This document shows positions 24,306 to 34,336 of a stretch of 64,000 nt of DNA, one piece after another. Position 1 is the first letter of the stretch; every line of letters begins with the position of its first letter. The translations under genes and the position numbers were made by a program. The stretch comes from Paraphoma chrysanthemicola (lineage: Eukaryota > Ascomycota > Dothideomycetes > Pleosporales > Phaeosphaeriaceae): positions 186,001-250,000 of the forward strand of contig JAGMWG010000003.1 in the NCBI GenBank assembly GCA_020744225.1, given 5' to 3'. The notes beneath the pieces were generated by a model, which was not told where the DNA came from, did not search any database, and was given only the letters and a program-made list of their open reading frames with translations.

Positions 24306-25906
24306 ATGGCCTACAACCAGGGTTACGGGCAACCGCCACACCAAGGCCGTAAGTAACAACTCCATGCGATATGCACCGAAGATCTTACACCCTTCGACGC
24401 ATTACAGCACTTGGCAGCTGAAAGTTTGCATACTAATATCTGACAGCACCCCCGCCTCAGGGTTACGGACAACCTCCACAACAGGGCTACTATCAACAAC
24501 CACCAATGCAGAATCAACAATATCCTCCACAAGGCCAATATGGCGCGCCCCCGCCTCAGGGTCAGTATGGCGCACCACCACCACAGGGCCAGTACGGCGC
24601 ACCACCGCCGCAAGGTCAATATGGTGCACCACCTCCGCAAGGACAGTACGGAGCGCCGCCGCCTCAAGGTCACTATGGCGCACCACCTCCACAGGGACAG
24701 TATGGAGCGCCCCCTCCAGGTCAATATGGTGCGCCGCCACCACAAGGCCAGTATGGTGCGCCCCCACCCCAAGGACAGTACGGAGCACCACCCCAGGGAC
24801 AGTACGGAGCACCACCACCCCAGGGACAGTATGGAGCACCACCGCCAGGCCAACATGGAGCACCGCCAGGACAGTATGGCGCACCACCGCCTGGTCAATA
24901 TGGCGCGCCACCTCCAGGCGGCGGCTTCGGAGGACCACCAACTCAGGCTTCACTTGGATACGGACCGCAAAGAACAGCCAACATCGATGTGACCAGAGAT
25001 GTTGAGGCTATTCGAAAAGCCATGAAAGGCTTCGGCACCGACGAAAAGGCTCTCATTGCCGTCATGGCCAAGAAAGACCCTCTCCAGATGGAAACCATTC
25101 GAACACAATACGACCAGCGCCTCCTCCGCAACCTCATCACGGACCTCGAAAAGGAAACCAGCGGTTACTTTGAAAAGGGTCTCGTAGAAATCGCCCGCGG
25201 TCCTCTCGTATCTGACTGCTACAACCTCATGGAAGCCATGAAAGGCATGGGCACCAAGGAAGTCATCCTCGACGACGTCCTCATCGGTCGCAGCAACGCC
25301 GACATCAACGCCATCAAGGAGAAATACCAACAACTCTTCAAGCGCACCCTCGAAGCCGACCTCAAATCCGACCTCAGCGCCGGCACCGAGCAAATGTACA
25401 TGATGATCGTCTCCGCCCGCCGCGCCGAAGACTCACACCCCGTCAACCCCCAAGAAATCGAGCAAGCCGTAACAGAACTCCAAACAGCCATGGGCGGCTT
25501 CGTCGGCAAGAATTCCGCCCAAGTATGCCAAATCCTCACCAGCAAAAACGACGCACAACTCAAAGCCATCACCCAATCGTACCAAACCCGCTTCCACAAA
25601 TCCCTCGACTCGGTCATCAAATCTGCCTTCTCGGGACACATGGAAGATGCCCTCCGCCTACTCATCGCGCGCGCGAATAATCGCGCGGAAGCAGAGGCCG
25701 TCAGACTCGAAGATGCGATGGCGGGTATGGGCACAAAGGATAATCTCCTCGTGCAGCGTGTTGTCAGGTGTCATTGGAATCAGCAGTTCATGAGCGCCGT
25801 GAACAATGAGTTTAAGCGCGTGTATAAGAAGGATTTGGTCAAGCGGATAGAAGGTGAGACGAGGGGCGATTATGAGAAGCTCATGGTTGCGTGTGTTAAG
25901 TCGTAG
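24306..25906 (+). CDS. Annexin with N-terminal QYGAPPP repeat tract
   Basis: Model: exons 24306-24348 and 24447-25906, 500 residues, with an intron of 98 bases in phase 1 (donor GTAAGT, acceptor TGACAG). Residues 1-190 are a Gly/Tyr/Pro/Gln-rich region with about 15 copies of a [13 protein letters not shown] unit. Four annexin repeats follow at roughly 195-262, 267-335, 350-420 and 425-498. Repeat 1 has [11 protein letters not shown], repeat 2 [13 protein letters not shown] and repeat 4 [14 protein letters not shown], which are type II Ca2+-site loops. Repeat 3 ([11 protein letters not shown]) is degenerate. The protein should bind acidic phospholipid membranes in a Ca2+-dependent way. The N-terminal tract resembles that of annexin A7/A11 and of other fungal annexins, and could drive phase separation or vesicle clustering. 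Confidence 0.93.
24530..24935 (+). repeat. Tandem coding repeat, about 27-base unit (QGQYGAPPP)
   Basis: A series of imperfect direct repeats encodes QGQYGAPPP and shorter variants inside the annexin gene. Codon third positions vary between copies, so the repeat is kept at protein level. Two other frames stay open across it as a by-product. Confidence 0.9.
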
Positions 25907-26502
25907 ACGTTGGTCGGTTTTATTGTTATCGCGATATGCGTTTACGTTGTGATGTGATGGGAGGGTTTTTGTGCGAAGGGGATTAGACGCTTTTGTTAGT
26001 ATCAATGTGTAGTGTTTTGAACAATCCATACGTTTCTCAATGCTTTTGGGCACTGTAATTCACTCTCCTGCTCAAATGGAGTTGAAATTCTCATGCCTGT
26101 ATTTGAAACTCATTCCTGTTCTTTGAAAGGCTCGAAAAATGTATCAGACATGTTGATTATGCTATATACAAGCAAGCATACTAGCAGATCCGCATGTGAC
26201 TACACGCTCCAGTTCTACAACATGTCAAAACATACCATGTAGCTAAACGCGAGATAAATCCAATTGAGTGCCGCCCATATAAAACGCCGTGTGCTCTAAT
26301 GCCTTGTCCGATATAGAGCTGTGTGCAAAAAGTCCGCCGCAGTAAAAAGTATCCCATAAAGCATGCCTGCGCATATTTTTGTCTATATGGCGCCTGTTGT
26401 CGAAACGCCGGGGCGATGTGATAGCGAGGTGATGATAATGTGGGTATGTACGAGGAGAGACGGATCCAGAAAGGGGATATATACAAGTAATCAATTCAGA
26501 GA
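25907..26502. other. Convergent intergenic region
   Basis: This lies between the ends of the annexin gene and the reductase gene. It is comparatively AT-rich and should contain both 3' untranslated regions. No gene is supported. Confidence 0.4.
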
Positions 26503-28512
26503 TCACCAGGTTTCCTGCGGTTCGTTAGTGAGATAGACTCGTCATGGATGAGCGGGAAGACTTACAGCAATGTATTGGCCATCTTCCTTCTTCTTGGCCC
26601 AAAACTCCTTCGCCTGTGCCTTGCTAATGCCACCTTTTTGCATGGCGACATCCATAAGCGACTCCTCGACGCCCTCGCCCATGCCCTTGCTACTGCCACA
26701 GACGAAGATGCGTCCGTCGAGTGCGTTAATGACGAACCAGACAATGTCGGCCTGAACGCGCACTTCATCCTGGACGTACTTGACTTCGCTCGATTCGCCA
26801 GTCTTGACCTTGCGGCTCTGCACGACCTTTTTGATCTCGCGCTCGTGGTCTCCAAGCTCACCAGAGTACAGCTCGTCGAGCATCGAGTCGCGCACTCCCT
26901 GAATCAGCCAGATCTTGTTGGCGCAGTTGGCGTTCTTGAGTCTGTTCAAGATGAAGCCACGGAAGGGAGCCATGCCCACACCGGCACCAATCAGGACCAT
27001 GGGGCCCTCGCCGCCAAATTGCTTGGACAGCGGGTTCGCCATGAGCCCACGGAACATGGGGACACGGAGGTCAAGGATGCTACGAGGATCGATGCCCTCG
27101 TTCTCGGCCGTGATGAACTTGTGCGCTAAGCGTTCCATGAAGCCGCTGCCCACACCAGTTCGTACAGGATGATCGGGGTGCCAGTCCTGGGTTTCATGGA
27201 TGGTGACGGCCATCTCGATGAGCCTGCGGGTTCCGGGCAGGCCCTCGCGAGCTGACGAGATGTGGGGATCGTTGGAGAGCGAGTAGAAGCGCGGCATGAG
27301 CTGGGTGAGAATGGACAACAAGGCTGGTAGCGGTGGCTTCGACGATGGGAAAGCGTGGAGGAATTGGGCGACGGTAAGGTGCGAGGTAGTGCGGAGGTCG
27401 CAGAAGGCTGCTTGCCCTTGGGCAGAGCAGAGGTATGTAAGAATCTTCTTCTCGTTCGGAGCATCCGCGTACTCGGCCATGACGCGGAGGAGGTTCTTTG
27501 TGGGCGGGTGAGACTGGACGTCTACGCACCAGGTTAGTAGCTCGCGACGGGTTGTGATGAGCTCGCGAGCCTGGTCCTCGCCCCAGATTGTTGGCCATCG
27601 TCCAGTTGTGGTTTTGAGAGTGACTGGCTTATCGCGAACAAACTTTGGGATGCACAGCACATCGAACAGTTCGTCAACAATCTCTTGCGAGTTGGGCGGG
27701 CAGATGCCAACGGCACCACCGACCTTGAAGTCTACACCTCCTTCATCGGGGTAGTCTGTGACGTCGATGTCGAAGTGGATTGTTCTCTTTTCAGCGCCCG
27801 GCTTGGTCAATTCGCGGGCGTGGTACAGCGGTGCGGAGTAGACCTCGTACGGTGGGTGTGGCTGGACATATTTGGGTGGCGCCTTGTGGACTTCGGACAC
27901 GTGCTTGACGTCCTTGCTCGGAAGCGGCTCGAAGGAAAGATTGACGGGCGGTAGGGGCGTAGTGTCTGTGAGTTCGCTATCGAGGGAGAGAGGTCCTATT
28001 TTCAGATTGAGGCTTCTGAAGGCGACATTGTCGGGAATGACAACGGGCAGGAAGTCTGAAGCCGAGGCATCAGGAGCCAATGTCTTGAGCAGACAGCATC
28101 CGCCGCCGCAGCATTGGCTAATCAGCTTGGTGGCCGTCTCGCCATCGCCCAGTATCCGTCTGATGTCGGAAGGGTTGTCAGAGATGAGCGTGGTGGACGC
28201 TCGCCTGGGCCGCGGCTGCTCGTTGAAATTTATAGCCGCGGCAGGGAGGTCTTGCAGCTTGTCCACGACCTCATCAATGGCGTGGTCAGGCTCGGTCATG
28301 GGTGTGCCGATCGACTCATCGCTGCTGTTTGTGCTCCACACGATGGATTCACCCGATGATTTGGGCGACGTCTGCTCGGGGTGTGACTGCGAGCGTACCG
28401 GCCGGAGCGAGAGCTGGGGGAGGGAGGGGTCGGAGGGAATCGGGTCGTGAGGGTGCGAGGTCGAGGTCGAGGGCACGTTGTGGTTGGCCATGGTCTGCGT
28501 CGATGAAGCCAT
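26503..28512 (-). CDS. FAD/NADPH diflavin-reductase-type protein lacking the flavodoxin domain
   Basis: Model on the minus strand: exons 28512-26566 and 26514-26503, 652 residues. The second exon has only 12 bases and adds Glu-Thr-Trp before the stop, giving the QYIAETW end that matches the aromatic C-terminus of cytochrome P450 reductase relatives. The C-terminal 430 residues form an FAD-binding FR-type and NAD(P)H-binding module: RFYSLSND (flavin contact), GAGVGMAPFRGF (nucleotide loop), WLIQGVRD and IFVCGSSKGMGEGV. The domain is close to those of methionine synthase reductase and sulfite reductase flavoprotein. The N-terminal 200 residues have no FMN domain. They are disordered, then contain a Cys-rich CCGGGCCLL motif. 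Electrons may pass to a separate partner. The role is unknown. Confidence 0.85.
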
Positions 28513-30175
28513 GGAGCGGTGGAGTGGTGGGGGAAAGTGGAGGAGCGGACGTGTTGAAGAAGGCGCGACAAAGGCGGAGGCTAGTGGAGCGCGAGGCCAT
28601 GGTTAGCAATGCCTTACTCAGAAAATATGCGCGATATGCAATTGCGCGCGCGGAGCCCAGCAAGTGCAGTGTCGATGCGCTGCATTTCCGTTCGCTTGCT
28701 AATGGCCCCTCGCAGCGCGGAGACAGCCACAAAGATTCCTTATAAATCTGATAAGATCGTGGGGCGACTCACCAAGCCTGGGAGGCCAGATACGGCAAAG
28801 GAGCGACAACCGCCTACTCGACTGCAGTGCTCTGAGGGTAGACACGGTGAATAATTCAATGGGGATCGTAGGCGCCAAAGCAGTGCACAAGTGGTATTGA
28901 GAAATGTTCCAGAGGCAGAGAGTGACGAAAGAGCGTCGATGATGATCGCTGTTGGGCGTTCGGCTAATACAGGAATGGTCCGAGTTGAGCCGTCACTACT
29001 CGTAAACTCACATCCGCACGCATCTGCGTTTCGGCATCCGCTGGGCTGTCTCCTGATCGCGGCCACCCGTCCGTCGGTGAGATATTTACGCTGAGCTGAG
29101 ACTCTTACCGCCCTTTCGTGCCGTGATCTCAGGCACCTCCTGACTGTGCGCGAGTCTCGGCGACGGGCGCGACCCATGCTCGGAAGCCTCCGTCGTCGCT
29201 CGCTTTTTCCATTGATCGATCTGATTAGACAATCTCCGAAATCGCTTCCATCAGATAACGCGACATCGCAGTCGGGGGTACGCCACCCGTGAGCTCCTCC
29301 ATCTCGCCCATATCGATTGCGAGCATTACTCTACGACTGCAGCAAGAGGAGCTCACCCGCAGAAGCGTGCAAGCACGCGACTCTCGATGCGGGTCGCATC
29401 CACTTACGATGTTGGGCGCCCACGACAGCGGGTGTCATTGCCGCATCTGGACCCGATGCGAATGGTACAGCCTCGCAGCATCGACTTTCTCACACCACAC
29501 AGCCACGAGCTGAATCTTTCCACGGGCCCCATTTCTAACCCAGCTTCAGAAATAGCAATCGTTCCAGCGACGTCCACATCGACGTCCTCACCTGCGCGTC
29601 GACCACGTGTCCGCGTCAGTCTCCGTCTTGGAGTCGCCCCGAAGACGTTGAAAACGGGCGTTTGGCGGCCCCACATGCCTAGATGCCAGCGATTCTGGCT
29701 GGGCACCGTTCACGTGCTCGGCAGCGACGATCTCAGGATTCTTGCGACATTCACAATTGCCACTCTTATGCGCATCGTGAGATCGTGGTTGGCAGACCTC
29801 GATTTCGAAGATGCGGGGCACTCATCGTTCCGCTAACCCCGCAGTCCTCTCCCATGCTTACTGACAGGATGTAGAAGATGTTTGCCGATGCTGAGTAAAG
29901 TGACGTTGCCTGTCGAAGGCAGAGTCCTAGTTGCCATGGTTGTATCGTTGAAGCTGATCTTTGCCAACCTTATCAGATGCACTTCTTCTGCTCTTGCGAA
30001 AAGGTGGTGCATCGCACGATAGCCTTTCTCATTCCACTGGCCAGCCTTCCCATCTCTATGTATCAATTCTAGTTTTTGTCCTAAGAACTGTTTCCATCCC
30101 GCGGGTCATGATGGGTTCAACGCAGACACAAAAACATGCCCATATCGCTGTTTGTAAGCATATCGAGCCTCTAAG
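28513..30175. other. Intergenic with upstream overlapping frame and no supported gene
   Basis: Next to the reductase gene, an ATG at 28600 (minus strand) opens a frame beginning MASRSTSLRLCRAFFNTSA. It looks like a mitochondrial presequence but is one base out of frame with the reductase start. Further on, plus-strand frames such as 29387-29836 (149 codons, Arg-rich) lack domain or splice support. The rest holds no feature I can name. Confidence 0.35.
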
Positions 30176-31102
30176 TTGAAACACTCCTTCAGATCGCATG
30201 ATACTCTGCACAAACCCATGACCCATCCTCATCCGCGTTGCGACATACTCAGCTTATCCAGCGCAACTGTCGCTCGCGAAGCACTCTACCATTCTCCAAT
30301 CCTGTATCTCAGCAAGGTGGATATGCTGCTAGCACAACTCCTCCGGTATCAAGACTGCTGTAGCAAAGTCGTAGACTTAACGACCGATTTGAAGGAAACA
30401 CGACATGGGGTCAAGTTTCCCAGAAAGACAGTTCCAAAAGTCTCACCTTACTTACTGCGAAATTGTGTCTCTCATGTGAGCGGCCTGCACGGTCTAGACG
30501 CGTATACCAAAGACTAGTGGATTGGCGATGCAAAAACATCTGCTTTTCCTTTACTATGGTTACATGGTAAGTTTACTGCTGACCATGTTGCCGCATCTCG
30601 AACGACTCTACCTAGTCGGGTCAGCCCTGGTGCACTTCCCGGTGTTCCGTGATTTGCTTCCATGGCTTGTCAATGCAACTCCGCAAGTTACGGGTGGCTT
30701 TTCGAATTGTAACTTTCCGGAGTTGAGAAGATTGTTGGTACCGAAGCAAGTCGTTGTGATGAATGTGCCTGAAGACATCTAACCACGTGAACTATGGGAA
30801 TTGATCTTGACATATACTCGGTCACATGGCCTGGACCAGTGCCTGCTTGAGATATGAGCGAAGAAGGTGGCGCCAAACTAATCGGTATATGTGTACTGTC
30901 GACACTCCAAGTAATTGTCAAGCGAGGAACGCTTGATGAACTGATGGTAAACGACATCCAGCATTCTGAGTGCATTCCGGATTGTCGCTTGATTGAGGGG
31001 CTGTGCATTCGCTCACCCTTGATGCTACACGCAGGCAGAAGTGTACAAAAACTGAAAGCAAGAAGTACATGTCGAAAAGGGAAGAAACGGTTTGCGCAAT
31101 AG
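30176..31102 (+). pseudogene. Decayed gene, possibly of F-box type
   Basis: Consecutive frames give protein-like sequence: HPHPRCDILSLSSATVAREALYHSPILYLSKVDMLL in the first block (30176-30517), then an in-frame stop followed by DAKTSAFPLLWLHG, and MLPHLERLYLVGSALVHFPVFRDLLPWLVN in the second block (30522-30782). Another stop is followed by PRELWELILTYTRSHGLDQCLLE and then frequent stops. The composition (REALYPILYS-like and LPHLERLYL) is that of fungal F-box/leucine-rich proteins. At least two stops and a frame change cannot be removed by a single plausible intron. I read it as a degenerating copy. A spliced intact gene with several short introns is less likely but not excluded. Confidence 0.45.
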
Positions 31103-31604
31103 TTGCAAAGGGATTTTTCGTTCGAGAGTGAGTGAGTGCTCTGAATCAAGACTACAATCGGAATGCAAGAAGTAGGTGGAGTGCAATGGAAATATCACGA
31201 CTTGACAGTATTCATGTGAGGCTTGTGTTTATTTATAGAGGCTGCTTCCCATAGACAACAGTGTAGCCTGTCATCATGAGAAGAATCCCATGATGAAGAT
31301 GGATCCATGCGCGAATAAGGGGTTTGAACCAGGGCAGGTCAGTTCCCGAAAACGATGCTTGACGCAACTACTTCGAGGCGGCTGTGTACAGTCGAGGAAG
31401 TAAGGCGCAAAGCTTTATGTGCATTCCAAGCCGCGTCTCAATACATCGTGCACGGTGACTCAGTCGTGGAAGTGGTATGTGACCCGGTGCATTGCATCCG
31501 CGGTTCGAGTATATTTATATACGTGAAGTGAATATTTACAAAGAACGTTGATTCGTCCAACCTCACTCATCAACTCATGCTTCTCCCCTTATCTCATATG
31601 CTGT
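31103..31604. other. Intergenic, AT-rich 3' flank
   Basis: This lies between the decayed gene and the 3' end of the AA9 gene. No coding signal was seen. Confidence 0.4.
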
Positions 31605-32456
31605 CTAGCAAGTGAACTTCTTGGGTCCAGGGATGGTGTACGCAGCCGCTACATCGATGTCAGTATACCATTCCAAATCTACAGTCAAGCAGGACGACTT
31701 ACCCTTGTATGCATCGACGGTGATGCCTGGGTCAGCTGCCTTGTATGCGCCTGGGAAACCAACGAGGCCGGATGGAGAGGTGCTGCCACCGCCGGTGACC
31801 TTCAACTGATGGCATCCAGGGTAGAACTGCGCGCCAGGGTATGCGTACGCGGAGTGCAGCGCGATGATTTCATGGCGGACGAGGTAGTTGCCCGAGGGAA
31901 TGCACTTGGGGATGGTGTAGGTGACGGATCCGCCGGCCTTCATGAGGGGGGTTGCGCCCCAGGTGTTGGATGTGCCTTGGCGGCCGTCCTCCTGGACTTT
32001 GAACCAAACAGCGCTAGGGAATAATTAGTCATGTCCATAATGTGAGTAAGACGTGGGAAAGAAGACATACGAAGTGCCAGGCATCCAGTTGTTGCAGCCC
32101 GCATCGGGGCACTTGGCCATGTAGGTGAGGGTAGGACCAACATGGCTGTCGGGCCAGAGAGTCCAGTAGAGCTTGACATCAGTGCCGGCTGCGACTTCAG
32201 CGTGAAGAGCAGCAGGCGAGGATCCGACGATGCCACCAGCAGAGTATCCGCCGCACTGAACGTCGGCAATGGTGACGCTCTCCACTGGGCCGTTGCCCTG
32301 GACGGGGCGGGAGACACGATCGGGCTTGGGGCTCATGTATGGGTCTTGGTAGGGCTGGTAGAAGGTGTAGTCCTTGCCACCAATGGTAGCGTTTGTGACG
32401 TAGCCATGGCCAGCAACAGTGGTAGCGAGCGCAAGAGCGGCAGCGATGTACTTCAT
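31605..32456 (-). CDS. AA9 (GH61) lytic polysaccharide monooxygenase, 3 exons
   Basis: Model on the minus strand: exons 32456-32071, 32013-31703 and 31648-31605, giving 246 residues. A signal peptide of 16 residues (MKYIAAALALATTVAG) leaves His17 as the mature N-terminus. With His105 (DSHVGP) it forms the copper histidine brace, and Tyr193 (QFYPGC) fits the axial position. His182 and Gln198 match other conserved active-site residues. Cysteines at 68, 116, 121, 166, 196 and 246 fit the usual disulfides. The catalytic domain is followed at once by the stop, so there is no cellulose-binding module. The enzyme is secreted and cleaves cellulose or related glucans by oxidation using a reductant with O2 or H2O2. 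Introns are 57 and 54 bases; the second splice restores the family ending AAAYTIPGPKKFTC. Confidence 0.95.
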
Positions 32457-33558
32457 TTTGAAAAGAGGGGTGGAAGCTATACGAGCCTGCGTAATGAGTG
32501 ACGAAAGGTTGTATGACGAAGAGAAGCGAATGAATATAAGCTGGTGAAGAGAACAAACGAATGCAAATGCTTCGGTACCGAATGACCTGTGACGCCGGAA
32601 TAGATTGAACACTGCCTGCTGTTATATAGTCTTCATGTAATTATTCCAGGACTAAGGATGGAGTACTTGGCGCGGGCACAGCATTGTTTGAAACGACCTT
32701 GATGGTAATGCTTGTAGAGGATCATGAAGGTCGGAGAATAGATTGGACAATGCGCGCTAAGGCACATGGTGTTGCACTTGCTTTCCCCACACTTTCTTCT
32801 TTTGGTGCACGGCACATGGGCGAGGCTGAGGCTGTCGGGACAGTGTGTATTCGATCCGTGCCGAGCTACAAGTGGTGGAGACGATCGTGCGTTGAAAATA
32901 CGAAGAACGGTTCTGAGATGTTTCTAGCCGGTGGGAACATTGACGGCACTGACATGCCGGCGCCTAGACTGCGGTGGAGACGGTTTGAAACGTGGTTTTG
33001 CAGAACAATGGACGTGCAAGGATGTAGTCATTGGTGGAAAGGCAGGATGCTTGGTAGTCGTCTCGGATCGTAGATCCCACGTGACTTCATCTGCCGATGG
33101 AATTACCAGGTTAGACCCTTGCTTTCGGAGGAAATAGATTAGCCTCATATAGGAGGCCACGATGTTGGTCATGCTGCGTCCAGAGGTAGACTGATGGCAC
33201 GATGGCGGTAACTCACGACTGCGCGCGTGCGCTTTGACGCAGGCTGCGGTTCGAAAAAGCATAGATCTAGAGTGTCCTGCAGAAGACAAACCTGGGTGTC
33301 GGGCCGCACAAGACGATGCCAGCGCAAGCGAGGTAGTACACCTCTACACAGGCGAAGAGTCTCTGAATTGTTTAAAACGCTTGGCGATGCACCGAAATAT
33401 CATCGGACGCCATCGTAAGGACATGTGGACTGGTGTGGAACGGCGCCGTGCGCTCCGAACGAATGTGGAGATTCGGTAGACGTCAACTCTTACCGACGAG
33501 TCGGGCGACAAGTCAGAGATTCGATGTTTGCAAGCCGTCCCGGCAACATCAGGCGCAC
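32457..33558. other. Intergenic, 1.1 kb
   Basis: This holds the upstream region of the AA9 gene and the 3' flank of the GFA gene. Overlapping frames at 32702-33073 (plus) and 32924-33289 (minus) are Arg/Trp/Ser-rich and have no domain, so they are not called. Confidence 0.35.
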
Positions 33559-33975
33559 CTATTCTTCATTACCAAAGTCAGGCTCCGCCTCCCATCTCTT
33601 TACGCCTTCGGGAATAGGCACCACAGCACTGCGACAGAAGATGTGCGTCGCGCCATTCCAATCGAGGCCCTCTAGTAGACCGCCTTTCACAGCGACTACA
33701 TCTGGGTCGCCGTTCTCCATGATGGTAGCATGGAGGATACGGCTTCCACAGCTTTTACAGAAGTAGCAATGTTGCTTCCGTCCCGAATCGCATTGGCGGA
33801 CGAAGTATGAAACTGAAGGATGATCGGCGACGCTGAAGAAAGGGAAGATTGCTGAAGTGCCAAACGCGCTGGACGATTGCTTGCGGCAATCGATACAGTG
33901 ACAGTGAAACAGCATAATGGGATCTTTGACAGGCGTCGTGTAGGTAACTGAGCCACATGCGCAGGAGCCGTTCAT
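33559..33975 (-). CDS. GFA / CENP-V-type zinc protein, 138 residues
   Basis: A single exon encodes 138 residues with the complete cysteine pattern of the GFA family: GSCACGSV near the start, CHCIDCRKQSSSAF (residues about 25-38) and YFCKSCGS (about 71-78). These cysteines bind two zinc ions. The family is named for glutathione-dependent formaldehyde-activating enzyme, but most fungal members have no proven substrate, so the annotation should stay at family level. It is probably cytosolic; no signal peptide is seen. The length is typical. It is divergent from the CDC37 gene, with 361 bases between the starts. Confidence 0.93.
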   Translation of the reverse strand: MNGSCACGSVTYTTPVKDPIMLFHCHCIDCRKQSSSAFGTSAIFPFFSVADHPSVSYFVRQCDSGRKQHCYFCKSCGSRILHATIMENGDPDVVAVKGGLLEGLDWNGATHIFCRSAVVPIPEGVKRWEAEPDFGNEE

Positions 33976-34336
33976 TCTGGCGATTGAGGTCTAAAGCGCA
34001 CCTGTGGCTTGATATCTTCTGAGATGGCTGGCTGGTACGAAGTTATCACGGGAAGCCTAGTGTTTCGCGCAGTCTCGTTGGCATGTATCGCTCCAAGAAC
34101 GGCACGTAGTTGTGCGTGACGGCTTTGCCTACAATTCCAGGTGCCTGTTGCAGGAGAGGTCGGTTTTCTGACACAATGGGATGGATGAGGGAGGGTGAAA
34201 GCGCTCGAAGCTTCTCGATGACGCCGGAGCTTGGACCCCAGAACCACATCCCACCTTGAACGGCCCCGCAGTGCCGTGAAGCAAGTGCGATCAGCGAACC
34301 ACCAAATAATTCCACTTGCACACATACACCGCAGAA
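33976..34336. promoter_or_regulatory. Divergent promoter, GFA and CDC37
   Basis: Only 361 bases separate the two start codons, so promoter elements are likely shared. No heat-shock element cluster was clearly recognised, though one might be expected for a CDC37 gene. Confidence 0.4.

Noticed and set aside
24323..25005. Three overlapping frames of 183-213 codons across the annexin repeat
   Set aside because: By-products of the QYGAPPP-coding repeat; the annexin frame is fixed by the four downstream repeats.
29387..29836. Plus-strand frame of 149 codons in the gap after the reductase gene
   Set aside because: Arg/Ser/Pro-rich with no domain, no signal peptide and no splice partner; too weak to call.
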